A DNA stretch of 64,000 nt, taken from contig NZ_JAUSUM010000001.1 of assembly GCF_030813635.1 (NCBI RefSeq), positions 868,001-932,000 of the forward strand, in the 5' to 3' direction. Below are positions 35,612 to 44,455 of this stretch, piece by piece. Each line of letters starts with the position of its first letter. Positions within the stretch are counted from its first letter, which is position 1. The stretch is from Salibacterium salarium. Lineage in GTDB: Bacteria; Bacillota; Bacilli; Bacillales; Marinococcaceae. Under the pieces are notes generated by a model, which was not told where the DNA came from, ran no database searches, and was given only the letters and a program-made list of their open reading frames with translations. The position numbers and the translations under genes were made by a program.

Positions 35612-36554
35612 TTTTTTTCAGTTAGTAAAAAATGAACAATACAAAATATATGTACGTAAATCGACATGGGCAATGTATATCATAGCATCTTTAATCATTA
35701 TCGGTATGGCGTTGATGTTTAGTTTTTCCGATATTACGAATGAACAATATCAGAATGATGAGTGGAAGCAAACGCTGCAGGATGAAAATGCTGAGATGAC
35801 AGCGGAAATGGAAAATGAAGAAGTATTCGAAGGGGCTTATACTAGTAATATAGAGAGAAATAATTACTATCTTGAAAATGACATTCAGCCTGCTTCTTAT
35901 GATGCGTGGCAACTTGTAATGGATAACGAATTTACGCTGTCTTTGGTCAGTTTATTCACTATTATTGTGGCAGCAGGAATAGTAGCTAACGAGTTTCGAT
36001 GGGGGACGATTAAGTTGCTGCTGATACGTCCGATTTCAAGGTTAAAAATTCTTCTATCTAAATACGTATCTGTCCTTCTGTTTGCGCTATTTACCCTTTT
36101 ATATGTGTTAGCTTTTTCATGGATCGTTGGCGCTTTACTTTTTGGTGTGAACCCGATAGATAGTCATATAGTTATTTCTACGATGGGGAATTTGGAATAT
36201 GTTTCGGTTATGGATAAGATTATTGAAGGGTATGGATTCCAGCTTGTTACTCTTCTTATGATGGCGACGCTTGCCTTTGCCATTTCAACGATTTTCAGGC
36301 AAAGTTCTCTAGCCATTGGGGTATCAATTTTTCTTATGTTTGCAGGGAATGGGATTATTGCTTTCCTAAGCAAGTATAGTTGGTCCAAATACATATTGTT
36401 TGCTAATACCGACTTGCAGCAATATGGAAACGGAACACCTTTAGTAGAAAATATGACTTTAGGGTTTTCAATCACGGTCCTTGCTGTTTATTATGTTATT
36501 TTCCTTTTGTTAAGCTGGAGTTTCTTTTCGAAAAGAGATGTAGCGGGCCAATAA
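35604..36554 (+). CDS. ABC-2-type permease
   Basis: A 316-residue permease with about six helices. A long extracytoplasmic loop lies between helices 1 and 2 (about residues 38-115), as in BcrB-like and bacitracin-type ABC-2 permeases. The segment VANEFRWGTIKLLLIRPISRLKILLSKY is typical. TTG 35604 is chosen because GGAGAG (35590-35595) is 8 bases upstream; it overlaps the ATPase gene by 8 bases. Confidence 0.88.
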   Translation: MANFFQLVKNEQYKIYVRKSTWAMYIIASLIIIGMALMFSFSDITNEQYQNDEWKQTLQDENAEMTAEMENEEVFEGAYTSNIERNNYYLENDIQPASYDAWQLVMDNEFTLSLVSLFTIIVAAGIVANEFRWGTIKLLLIRPISRLKILLSKYVSVLLFALFTLLYVLAFSWIVGALLFGVNPIDSHIVISTMGNLEYVSVMDKIIEGYGFQLVTLLMMATLAFAISTIFRQSSLAIGVSIFLMFAGNGIIAFLSKYSWSKYILFANTDLQQYGNGTPLVENMTLGFSITVLAVYYVIFLLLSWSFFSKRDVAGQ

Positions 36555-36627
36555 AGCCACTGCATCTCCTGTCCACACTTGCATATAGGAGAAGAATGTA
36601 CAATCGGAAAATATAAAGGAGTTTATC

Positions 36628-37200
36628 ATGAAACCGAAGATTTTCTTTAAAATAGGATCAATCATTTGTTCTGTCCTTTTTTACCTCATTCTTTTACTGG
36701 CTGTCTTTATATTATTAGAATATGGTTCGAGATTATGGATGCCTGGTAGCGCGCTTGCTGAATCATTTGGTTCGTTTGCCCCAACCATTGCGTATATTGA
36801 TATCATTTTTGATCAACAACCGGATATATATACTGAACAGTCCATCGTTGTTATTTCATTTATTTCCTCGATAACGGCGTTGTTACTTATGCTCTTGTTT
36901 TTATGGTACATGCGTAAATTGTTAAAAAATATCTATAAAGATAGCCTTTTTATGTATGAAAACGTATCTATTATACTAAAATTAGGGATATCAATTATGG
37001 TTTTAGGTTCTGCCTTCACTTATACGGATGGTCTTCTTTTATCAAAAGCGTTAACGGCATTAGATGTTTCTAATGGGGAGGTCACATTTTCAAATATTTC
37101 TTATGTCGATACAGTTATCGGCGGGGGGATACTTATGATTATTGCATCAGCCTTGAAGATAGCAGTGAATGCTGTGGAAGAAAATAAAAAAACAATTTAA
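36628..37200 (+). CDS. yoaS: DUF2975 membrane protein (YoaS-like)
   Basis: A 190-residue protein with four helices. It has the DUF2975 layout, including the segment RKLLKNIYKDSLFMYENVSIILKLG. In B. subtilis yoaS is paired with yozG, which encodes a small Cro/C1-type regulator, exactly as found 24 bases downstream here. Function is unknown. The start ATG follows AAAGGAG. Confidence 0.82.
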   Translation: MKPKIFFKIGSIICSVLFYLILLLAVFILLEYGSRLWMPGSALAESFGSFAPTIAYIDIIFDQQPDIYTEQSIVVISFISSITALLLMLLFLWYMRKLLKNIYKDSLFMYENVSIILKLGISIMVLGSAFTYTDGLLLSKALTALDVSNGEVTFSNISYVDTVIGGGILMIIASALKIAVNAVEENKKTI

Positions 37201-37223
37201 AGGATGAAGTAGGCGAGGGACAA

Positions 37224-37442
37224 ATGATACGAATAAAATTAGATGTGATGATGGCAGAGCGTAAAATGTCGTTAAATAAATTATCTGAACTAGTCGACAT
37301 CACACCAGCCAATTTATCGATACTAAAAAATGAAAAAGGAAAAGCGATTCGCTTCACAACACTTGATGCGTTGTGCGAAGCCCTTGATTGTCAGCCTGGA
37401 GATTTAATGGAATATATAGATGAAGCAAAAGAAGAGGAATAG
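37224..37442 (+). CDS. yozG: Cro/C1-type helix-turn-helix regulator (YozG-like)
   Basis: A 72-residue single-domain XRE regulator: MIRIKLDVMMAERKMSLNKL, then LVDITPANLSILKNEKGKAI as helix-turn-helix, and LDALCEALDCQPGDLMEY at the end. It forms a two-gene operon with the DUF2975 membrane protein and probably controls it. It has clear similarity to YozG/YdcL-type proteins. Confidence 0.88.
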   Translation: MIRIKLDVMMAERKMSLNKLSELVDITPANLSILKNEKGKAIRFTTLDALCEALDCQPGDLMEYIDEAKEEE

Positions 37443-37451
37443 CATATAAGT

Positions 37452-37489
37452 ATACTCCCGAATGAAATTTCTTTTTCATCCGGGAGTAT
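37452..37489. terminator. Hairpin between convergent yozG-like and GGDEF genes
   Basis: Stem ATACTCCCG / CGGGAGTAT with a 20-base loop that itself contains ATGAAA/TTTCAT. T-tracts are weak; it may act in both directions. Confidence 0.55.
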
Positions 37490-37498
37490 CTGTCCAGG

Positions 37499-39178
37499 CT
37501 AGGAATCGTAAATACAATACATATTTTTTCCTGTCATTTTAGCGTTATATAAAGCTTTATCGGATTCTTTAAATAATTGTTCTACCGTTTGATGGCCATG
37601 ATAAAATGTAATACCAATACTTATCGTCAAATACAAAGTATGATTCCAAATGTGAAAAGGTTTTGCCATTTCGTGCAGAATCCGTTCTGCAACAAGTTCT
37701 CCTTCTTTGCTTGTATAAATGTCTGTCAGTAAAGCGTGAAATTCATCGCCTCCCATTCGACTAACCATATCAGTACTGCGCAAACTTTGGTTGATTCTCT
37801 GGGCGAGTCCTTTAATAACTTCATCACCAACATCGTGCCCATACTGATCATTAATAGATTTAAAATCGTCACAATCCATCGTTAATATTGCGAGTTCGCT
37901 GTTATTACGTTTCACATCTTCTATCGAATGTTTTAGTTCTTGTTGGAACAATCTACGGTTAGGAAGTTGTGTTAATTCGTCATGTAAAGCTAATGTCATT
38001 AACTCTTCTTCCCAGTCTTTGCGTTTGGAAATGTCTCTTGCCACGATAATAATTTGCTCGACGTATTCTTTTGAGTCCATTACTGGCGTTCCCTTTGCCT
38101 CTACCCATATAATGTCTCTATTTTTGTGGAAGCGTCGATATTCCGTCTCCGCAGATTCTCCCGTTTGAACGATGTGTTCGACCATGTTTTGAAGTACTCC
38201 CATGTCGTCTGGGTGAGCGAATGATAAGACCGACTTGCCAACGTAAAAATCCGCTGGCATGCCTAACACACGCTCATGGGAAGGGGAGGCATATTGAATA
38301 ATGCCGTCTCTATCCAACGTGCGAATTAAATCATTCGTGTGATTTGCTATCGCGCGGTAACGCTCTTCACTTTCCCTAACACGATCCTGCATACGCTTCA
38401 TATCCGTAATATCCTTATACAGCGCAACGCCGCCAACCAATCTGTCTTCTTCGATGATTGGAGAGTAGGATGCTAATACATCAACAGTCTGTCCTTCTTT
38501 TGTCACTCGTTTGGAATGGTGATTTTGAATTACATTTCCTGTTTGTAATTGCTCGAAAATGTTTGGGAAATCGTTGTCTGTGGGAGGTAGGATACTAATG
38601 TTTTTGCCACGTACTAACTCCTTTTCTGTCCACCCGAACAGATTAGTGAATCCTTGATTAACTTTCGTATAATCTGCCTTATGATCAAACATAAATACGG
38701 CATCTGCGGCATGGTTAAACATCAGTTCTACTTGTTTATTTACTTGTTTTAATTGTCTTTCTTGTTCAACCCAATCGGTGACATCCCGAGTTACGGCTAT
38801 AATATGTTCGTATTTTCCTTGATTATTAAGAATAGGTGTTACTTTTGATTCTACATAGTTGAAGCGTGTTGATTCAGCACCGCGACTCGTAGGAAATTCA
38901 ATTTTTGTCTGATACGTTATCGTCGTCTGTTTGGTGATTGCTTCTCGGTATTTTTCTGTAATTACTTGGGCTGACGCAGGAGGCATAAGACTACTTACCT
39001 GTTTTCCTCTAAAATTTTTAGGGAAATGAAGGGTTTCTACCGCTGTTTGATTCGCCGTGACATATTGAAAGGAACCGTCGTCATTCATGGACAGCAAAAA
39101 TACCATGTCAGAAATATTATTAAAAATCATGTCTAAATATTGACCATCTTCTATATTGGTGATCCAATTTGTTAACAT
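37499..39178 (-). CDS. Diguanylate cyclase with three PAS domains
   Basis: A 559-residue signalling protein with three PAS/PAC modules (about residues 10-135, 145-265 and 270-385) and a C-terminal GGDEF domain with an intact active site (SRMGGDEFHALL) and the conserved DDFKSINDQYGHDVGDEV. It should make cyclic di-GMP from GTP. There is no membrane helix, so it is a cytoplasmic sensor; the PAS ligand is unknown. ATG 39178 is preferred over ATG 39184 for spacing to GAGG. No EAL domain is attached. Confidence 0.9.
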   Translation of the reverse strand: MLTNWITNIEDGQYLDMIFNNISDMVFLLSMNDDGSFQYVTANQTAVETLHFPKNFRGKQVSSLMPPASAQVITEKYREAITKQTTITYQTKIEFPTSRGAESTRFNYVESKVTPILNNQGKYEHIIAVTRDVTDWVEQERQLKQVNKQVELMFNHAADAVFMFDHKADYTKVNQGFTNLFGWTEKELVRGKNISILPPTDNDFPNIFEQLQTGNVIQNHHSKRVTKEGQTVDVLASYSPIIEEDRLVGGVALYKDITDMKRMQDRVRESEERYRAIANHTNDLIRTLDRDGIIQYASPSHERVLGMPADFYVGKSVLSFAHPDDMGVLQNMVEHIVQTGESAETEYRRFHKNRDIIWVEAKGTPVMDSKEYVEQIIIVARDISKRKDWEEELMTLALHDELTQLPNRRLFQQELKHSIEDVKRNNSELAILTMDCDDFKSINDQYGHDVGDEVIKGLAQRINQSLRSTDMVSRMGGDEFHALLTDIYTSKEGELVAERILHEMAKPFHIWNHTLYLTISIGITFYHGHQTVEQLFKESDKALYNAKMTGKNMYCIYDS

Positions 39179-39413
39179 TTTCATAACCTCGCTATAAATT
39201 CCATTTCAGCCCTTGTTATGGCTGTTTTTCGCTATATTCAGTATATCGTAAAAAGAATCAGTTTGCTTATAAAATAAAAAATAATCAATATACTTTTTAA
39301 TCAAAAACAGTTTACGAAACAGTGACAAATGTGGTGTGTCGGAGTAAAATAGGTTATAATTTAATTGTGAAATATTTCACAATGTTATGTTCCTTAAAAA
39401 GGGAGTGGATGGT

Positions 39414-39932
39414 ATGATGATGAATGCATTAAGAAACAGTGTTGTTATGGCAGCTTTGTTATTAGTAATAAGAGTATATCTTGGCTGGAACTGGTTGACT
39501 TCAGGATGGGGGAAAGTAACTAGTGAGTTTGATGCCAGCGGGTTTATCCAAGGCGCGATTGCTAATCCTGTTACCAATCAAGCGGGTGATGCTGCGTTTC
39601 CGTGGTATGTAGCGTTTCTAGAGGCTGTAGCTCTGCCACTCGGTAATATATTCAGTTTTATGGTCGCATATGGGGAGGTATTCGTCGGATTGGGTCTCAT
39701 TTTTGGAATTCTAACCGTGTACGCTTCGTTCTTTGGATTATCGATGAACTTTGCGTTTCTATTTGCAGGCACGGTGTCGACGAACCCACTCATGTTATTG
39801 CTCGGATTTTTCGTGCTAGCCGCTGGACATAATGCTGGAAGATTCGGGGGAGACTATTACTTGCAGCCTTATGTACAACAAAAAATGAAACCGAAACGTA
39901 AGCAAAAAAGAACGGCAAATGCAGCCGCATAA
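39414..39932 (+). CDS. DoxX-family membrane protein
   Basis: A 172-residue protein with four helices. DoxX features are LVIRVYLGWNWLTSGWGKV, LGNIFSFMVAYGEVFVGLGLIFG and GTVSTNPLMLLLGFFVLAAGHNAGRFGGDYYL. Members are linked to thiosulfate/quinone oxidoreduction or redox stress, but the role in Bacillus is open. The start ATG 39414 has GGGAG 8 bases upstream; an upstream frame from 39387 includes the Shine-Dalgarno region. Confidence 0.88.
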   Translation: MMMNALRNSVVMAALLLVIRVYLGWNWLTSGWGKVTSEFDASGFIQGAIANPVTNQAGDAAFPWYVAFLEAVALPLGNIFSFMVAYGEVFVGLGLIFGILTVYASFFGLSMNFAFLFAGTVSTNPLMLLLGFFVLAAGHNAGRFGGDYYLQPYVQQKMKPKRKQKRTANAAA

Positions 39933-39940
39933 ACGGTGAA

Positions 39941-39971
39941 AAACGACTTCTCTTCTAGGAGTCGTTTTTTA
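39941..39971 (+). terminator. Rho-independent terminator of the DoxX gene
   Basis: Stem AAACGACT / AGTCGTTT with an 11-base loop, running into a six-T tract. Confidence 0.8.
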
Positions 39972-39988
39972 TTGGCAGGCGAAGACCG

Positions 39989-40034
39989 CGACGTCCTGTT
40001 CGTGGGCATTGAAGTCACCACATCTTGTGGAAGT
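39989..40034 (+). repeat. Partial copy of the structured dispersed repeat
   Basis: About 46 bases matching 49616-49662 at roughly four of five positions (ACGTCCTGTTCGTGGGCATTG against ACGTCCTGTTCTCGGACGTTG, then GAAGTCAccACaTCTTGTG). It lies in the 280-base gap between the DoxX and PatB-type genes, where nothing else is seen. Confidence 0.55.
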
Positions 40035-40251
40035 CTTGAAAAATGTAGTAAAAAGAGGCACACTAATATTTGTATTCTATTATTTAAATAAGACAGGAAA
40101 CTACATACTTTTGGGTCTTCCATGTTTAGTGGAAGCGTCAAGTTGCCCGGAGATAGCCGCAACGGCCGGTCCAAAACGTATTGCAGCTTTGTTGCCTTGC
40201 GCTTTTCTTGTAATTAAGGACGCTGAATAGTCCGATAAGGAGGAAATCATA

Positions 40252-41415
40252 ATGGATTTTGAAAAAGTAATTGATAGAAATAAAACGAATTCGATGAAAT
40301 GGGATTTTTATCCGGACCGTTATGGTGCCGACGATTTATGGCCAATGTGGGTCGCAGATATGGATTTTCAAACCCCGCAACCTGTATTGGATGCTATGCA
40401 GGAAGTCGTGAATCACGGAATCTTTGGATATCATAGACGACCATCTTCACTGTTTGACGCAACGACAGAATGGTTAAAAAAACGGTTTGACTGGGATGTA
40501 GACAACAACCAAATTGTGTTTACACCCGGTGTTGTTCCAGCAATTAGTCATCTCATTCAAACGTTCACGGAAGAAGGCGACGGTGTTATCATTCAACCGC
40601 CTGTGTATTATCCTTTTTATGCTCTCGTCCAAAATAATAAACGGACGCTTGTGCGCAACCCGTTAAAAGAAGCGGAAGAAGGATTTACGGTAGATTTGGA
40701 AGACTTGGAGAAAAAAATGCAGGCTGGTGCGAAAATGCTATTACTTTGCAGCCCGCACAATCCGATTGGAAGAGTATGGAGTGAACAAGAGCTGACTGAA
40801 ATAGCAAAGCTCGCAGAAACGTACAATGTGTTCGTTGTTTCTGATGAAATTCATGCCGATCTCATTTTAGAAGGCAAACATACTCCGTTTGCAAAAGTTG
40901 CTGCTGACAGAGAAGTAGAAACCATGACATGTCTTGCTCCAAGTAAGACGTTTAACTTGGCCTCCTTGCAGTTGTCTTATGTTGTATTTGAAAACAGTCG
41001 TTCACAAAAAGCATATGAAGCTCATTTGCAGCGCGAATTTGTAGGAATTGACAACCCATTTGCTACCGTTGCGGCAGAAGCTGCGTACCGTCACGGGGAA
41101 GAATGGCTGGAAAGTTTATTAGAATATGTACGGAACAATGTACGTTATGTTAAAGAATACATTGAAACGAATATACCGGGAATGAAAGTGATTGAACCAG
41201 AAGGAACATACCTTATTTGGATTGATATGCGCGGCTTGAATAAGAGTGACAAAGAATTGGAACATTGGCTTCGAAAGAATGCGAAACTTGCTCTCAGTGA
41301 AGGGCATATATTTGGTGAGGAAGGTTCTGGTTTTGTTCGCATTAATGCAGCCTGCCCAAAGACTACTCTGGAAGAAGGGTTAAAAAGACTGAAAAAGGCC
41401 TATGAAAATGCATAG
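40252..41415 (+). CDS. MalY/PatB-family pyridoxal-phosphate C-S lyase (cystathionine beta-lyase)
   Basis: A 387-residue fold-type I PLP enzyme. It has WPMWVADMDFQTPQPVLDAM at the N-terminus, LLCSPHNPIGRVW, VVSDEIHADLIL and the PLP lysine in APSKTFNLASLQ (about residue 230). MalY/PatB enzymes split the C-S bond of cystathionine and related thioethers to give homocysteine or thiols, pyruvate and ammonia. The start ATG follows AAGGAGG. It stands alone; no terminator is obvious. Confidence 0.9.
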   Translation: MDFEKVIDRNKTNSMKWDFYPDRYGADDLWPMWVADMDFQTPQPVLDAMQEVVNHGIFGYHRRPSSLFDATTEWLKKRFDWDVDNNQIVFTPGVVPAISHLIQTFTEEGDGVIIQPPVYYPFYALVQNNKRTLVRNPLKEAEEGFTVDLEDLEKKMQAGAKMLLLCSPHNPIGRVWSEQELTEIAKLAETYNVFVVSDEIHADLILEGKHTPFAKVAADREVETMTCLAPSKTFNLASLQLSYVVFENSRSQKAYEAHLQREFVGIDNPFATVAAEAAYRHGEEWLESLLEYVRNNVRYVKEYIETNIPGMKVIEPEGTYLIWIDMRGLNKSDKELEHWLRKNAKLALSEGHIFGEEGSGFVRINAACPKTTLEEGLKRLKKAYENA

Positions 41416-41493
41416 TTTTTGATAACTTTTTTGTTTTGGCAGGAATGATTTATCCAAGTATCGAATAGAATCCTTAGTATAGTACAAGATGTG

Positions 41494-41511
41494 TTCAGGG
41501 AATTCCCTGAA
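41494..41511. promoter_or_regulatory. Perfect 18-bp palindrome, candidate operator
   Basis: TTCAGGGAATTCCCTGAA reads the same on both strands without a spacer. It lies 54 bases upstream of the 52-residue gene at 41565 and has no T-tract, so an operator is more likely than a terminator. Confidence 0.5.
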
Positions 41512-41564
41512 GAACTTGTCGGTTTATTTAACATTCTGTACGTACGAAAAGGAGCCTAGTTTTT

Positions 41565-41723
41565 ATGAAGCAGAAACATTTTGCGGAAGAGCTTCAGAGG
41601 GATTTTGAAAAAAAGCTTGGTCGCTTGTTAACCGCAGATGAAAGAGCACTTATTCAATGGATAGCTGAGCGTCAGGCGAAGGATGAAGACGCACAGTCGG
41701 AGGTACTCGAAGCAGAAAGTTAA
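41565..41723 (+). CDS. Small 52-residue charged protein of unknown function
   Basis: An ORF of 52 residues, too short for many gene callers. It starts at ATG 41565, ten bases after AAGGAG, and ends at TAA 41721-41723, with a good terminator 24 bases later. The sequence is helical and charged, with KKLGRLLTADERALIQWIAE in the middle. The combination of ribosome-binding site, terminator and an upstream palindrome supports a real gene. The family is not recognised. Confidence 0.65.
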   Translation: MKQKHFAEELQRDFEKKLGRLLTADERALIQWIAERQAKDEDAQSEVLEAES

Positions 41724-41746
41724 TGAATAAACAGTTCCATTATACT

Positions 41747-41792
41747 AAAAAAGCTGTCACAAAAGTTGTACCTTTTTGAGGACAGCTTTTTT
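41747..41792 (+). terminator. Rho-independent terminator
   Basis: A 12-bp stem (AAAAAAGCTGTC / GACAGCTTTTTT) with an inner AAAAG/CTTTT stem and a T-rich end. Confidence 0.85.
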
Positions 41793-41830
41793 ACAATTAG
41801 GAACTGGTATGGCTCAAAAGGAGGATACGT

Positions 41831-42301
41831 ATGAAAACGTTCCGATTAGTGACCGTTCAATTACTGTTAATGCAGGACGAGCAAATTATTACTCATGATG
41901 TGCCATTAGAGCAGGGATTAATTATTAATCGGGAAGAGAATGATAAGTCTTGGTTAATAGAAGCAGTCGTCCCTAAAAATCAAGAGACTTTTTTTCAAGA
42001 CAAACAACAACGTGAGCAAATGCTTGTACTAGAAGTGATTATTACGGATAGGCATAATGATCCAGCGTTAATGACAGGGACCATACGAAATGTAGTTATG
42101 TTAAATGAATCCGTTAGTGTTATGATTGATGCAAAGATGGCGGCTAATAAAGACGATATATCAAATCTTATATTAGAGGGCTTGATCGAAGATGGATACA
42201 CAGGAGATGCCTTATTAAAAGAGTTCTCGGAACGAAAAGAAGATCAAGTACGCTGGTCAAAAAAGCTGGCAGAACGAATTTATCAGGAGTCAACCGTTTA
42301 A
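41831..42301 (+). CDS. ywpF: YwpF-like protein
   Basis: A 156-residue soluble protein. The N-terminus MKTFRLVTVQLLL and the pattern of alternating strands up to about residue 100, followed by a helical tail with DQVRWSKKLAERIYQ, resemble the YwpF-like family of Bacillus, function unknown. The start ATG follows AAAGGAGGAT. There is some doubt about the family, but the gene is sound. Confidence 0.68.
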   Translation: MKTFRLVTVQLLLMQDEQIITHDVPLEQGLIINREENDKSWLIEAVVPKNQETFFQDKQQREQMLVLEVIITDRHNDPALMTGTIRNVVMLNESVSVMIDAKMAANKDDISNLILEGLIEDGYTGDALLKEFSERKEDQVRWSKKLAERIYQESTV

Positions 42302-42357
42302 ATACACGAAAGAATAAGAAAATAAGCAGCAACTATTGTTAAAGAGGACGATCATGA

Positions 42358-42840
42358 ATGAAAAAATTTACTTTTCTCGACTATTACCAAAATGAAGTAC
42401 AACTTGCTTTTGAAGACAGTCCATTTTCCAACAATCCGGGCCATGTGTGGATTGTTTGTCGATTTCAGCAAAAATGGCTGTTAACACACCATCCGCGGAG
42501 AGGATTTGAATTTCCAGGTGGTAAGATTGAACGAGCTGAAACTCCGAAAGAAGCGGCAATAAGAGAGATATGGGAAGAAACCGGAGGGGAAGTGAATCAT
42601 ATTGTCCAAGTTGGTCAGTATATGGTTCAAGGAAAAGCAGAAACGGTTGTGAAAAATGTTTACTTTGCTGATATTAATCAATTAGTGGAAAAAGATAATT
42701 ATATGGAAACGAAAGGACCGGTTTTGTTTGATCGACTGCCGGAACATTTGAATGACTCGTATAGTTTTATTATGAGAGATGAGGTTTTGCCGCGGACGTT
42801 ACAACACTTGCGGACAAAAAAGATGTTGCATCATAACTAA
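42358..42840 (+). CDS. ytkD: Nudix hydrolase YtkD (RNA 5'-/nucleotide pyrophosphohydrolase)
   Basis: A 160-residue Nudix protein with a complete Nudix box: GKIERAE, then TPKEAAI, then REIWEETGG (about residues 53-75). The rest follows B. subtilis YtkD closely (FLDYYQNEVQLAFEDSPFS, HVWIVCRFQQKWLLT, VKNVYFADINQLVEK, ETKGPVLFDRLPEHL). YtkD cleaves 8-oxo-dGTP and other nucleoside triphosphates; a role in nucleotide-pool clean-up is known for the family. The next genes on the other strand match the ytl ABC operon neighbourhood. Confidence 0.9.
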   Translation: MKKFTFLDYYQNEVQLAFEDSPFSNNPGHVWIVCRFQQKWLLTHHPRRGFEFPGGKIERAETPKEAAIREIWEETGGEVNHIVQVGQYMVQGKAETVVKNVYFADINQLVEKDNYMETKGPVLFDRLPEHLNDSYSFIMRDEVLPRTLQHLRTKKMLHHN

Positions 42841-42880
42841 CCCTCGCTCTAAGAAAAAGTAGGCGAGGGAATGATATTTA

Positions 42881-43693
42881 TTACATTCGTTTTTTTCGCT
42901 TCATGAGATATTTTTCTAACCCTTCAATGCTTTTATACATAAGAGAGGCTAGTATGGCAATAACAAGTAAACTCATCATCACTTGTTGAAATTGAAAGAC
43001 TTGAAAGCCATATATAATCAAATATCCCAATCCTTGTTTTGCGACAAGGAATTCTCCGACAATGACCCCGACCCATGATAATCCCACATTTACTTTCATT
43101 GTTGAAATAATAGTTGGATAACAAGCTGGCAAAACCGCATGGCGAAACAGCTGTTTTTTGGTTGCGCCGAATGTGAGTAAAACTTTTTTATAATTTTCAT
43201 CAACCTGCTGGAAGGCATTATAAACGACAAGGGTTGTGATGACAATGGAGAGCAGACAAGCCATGGCTATAACAGAAGGAATACCTGGTCCGAATGCGAC
43301 AATAATAATAGGCCCAAGAGCTACTTTTGGCATCGAATTCAGTACAACGAGATAGGGATCAAGAACTTTGGAAAGAAAGGGAGACCACCATAAAATAAGG
43401 GCAATACATGTGCCGCCTATCGTTCCTAGTGTAAAACCGATAATGGTTTCTGTTAAGGTGACGGATGAATGGATAAGCAACGAGCCATCCGCTATATTTT
43501 CGATAGCAAGCTCCCAAACCCGGCTTGGCATACTGAAAATAAGCGGGTCGATCCATTGTAATCTGCTTAATACTTCCCAAGTTAGAAAGAAAACGCATAA
43601 AAGCAGAAGCTGTGTGCCAATGATGCGGCGTTTTTCTTTTTTTATTTTGTGAAGATAATGTTTATGAAGTGTTTGTATTTGGTACTTCAACAT
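42881..43693 (-). CDS. ytlD: ABC transporter permease, NitT/TauT/SsuC type (YtlD-like)
   Basis: A 270-residue permease with six helices and the binding-protein-dependent transport loop ([23 protein letters not shown]). The start is placed at ATG 43693, which has AAGGAG 8 bases upstream and overlaps the ATPase gene by 32 bases; the longer open frame upstream is translation of the ATPase gene in another frame. It is the third gene of a ytlA-ytlC-ytlD-type operon. Confidence 0.88.
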   Translation of the reverse strand: MLKYQIQTLHKHYLHKIKKEKRRIIGTQLLLLCVFFLTWEVLSRLQWIDPLIFSMPSRVWELAIENIADGSLLIHSSVTLTETIIGFTLGTIGGTCIALILWWSPFLSKVLDPYLVVLNSMPKVALGPIIIVAFGPGIPSVIAMACLLSIVITTLVVYNAFQQVDENYKKVLLTFGATKKQLFRHAVLPACYPTIISTMKVNVGLSWVGVIVGEFLVAKQGLGYLIIYGFQVFQFQQVMMSLLVIAILASLMYKSIEGLEKYLMKRKKRM

Positions 43694-44441
43694 TCTCCAA
43701 CTCCTTCCATACTCTTTGGAAGAACGGATGAAAATCCGGATTATTTCTTGCCTCGAGCGGTCGTTTATATTTAAAAGTTTCCGGAACGTCAAATACGTTG
43801 TGGATCCGACCAGGATTAGACTGGAATAAATAGATTCGATCTGACATGGCGATTGCTTCGCTAAGATCATGCGTAACGAGAATAGCGGTTTTCTGTTGTT
43901 CTTTTAAAGTGGTGTATACGAGATCTTCAAGCTTTAATTTGGTTTGATAGTCCAGGGCAGAAAACGGTTCGTCAAGTAATAACAAGGATGGATGCGGGGC
44001 AAGCATACGGACTAAGGCAGCCCGCTGTCTCATCCCCCCGGATAATTCTGAAGGAAACGCATCCGCTTTATCTTCCAGACCAAGCTGTTTTAAAAGAGAA
44101 AGGGTTTCGTTGATTGTATTTTTGTTATGCATTCCAGTAATGATTAACCCTAGTTCGATATTCTTGCGTATCGTTAGCCATGGGAACAAGTAATCTTCTT
44201 GCAGCATGTATCCAGTTTCTTTGGAATATCCTTTCATTTCTTTGTCACGCATGATAATTCGGCCTGATGTTGGTGGAAATAAACCGGCAATCATGGATAA
44301 TACGGTAGTTTTTCCACAGCCGCTGGGACCGATAAAGGAGATGAATTCTCCATCGGATACGTTCAAATCAATCCCGGTGACAGCTTGCACTGCGTTTTCC
44401 TCCGTGAAGTACACCTTTTCAACATTGTGTAAAGAAAGCAT
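43662..44441 (-). CDS. ytlC: ABC transporter ATP-binding protein, NitT/TauT/SsuB type (YtlC-like)
   Basis: A 259-residue ATPase: Walker [12 protein letters not shown] (about residue 36), signature [15 protein letters not shown], Walker [13 protein letters not shown] and the switch His in [15 protein letters not shown]. It energises import with YtlA- and YtlD-like partners. It follows the binding-protein gene after 14 bases, with AGGAGG upstream of ATG 44441. Confidence 0.92.
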   Translation of the reverse strand: MLSLHNVEKVYFTEENAVQAVTGIDLNVSDGEFISFIGPSGCGKTTVLSMIAGLFPPTSGRIIMRDKEMKGYSKETGYMLQEDYLFPWLTIRKNIELGLIITGMHNKNTINETLSLLKQLGLEDKADAFPSELSGGMRQRAALVRMLAPHPSLLLLDEPFSALDYQTKLKLEDLVYTTLKEQQKTAILVTHDLSEAIAMSDRIYLFQSNPGRIHNVFDVPETFKYKRPLEARNNPDFHPFFQRVWKELENVEVPNTNTS

Positions 44442-44455
44442 CGAACGCTCCTCCT

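Noticed and set aside
43694-43870. N-terminal extension of the YtlD-like permease
   Set aside because: The added residues are the ATPase gene read in another frame; the start at 43693 has a good ribosome-binding site and gives the usual length.
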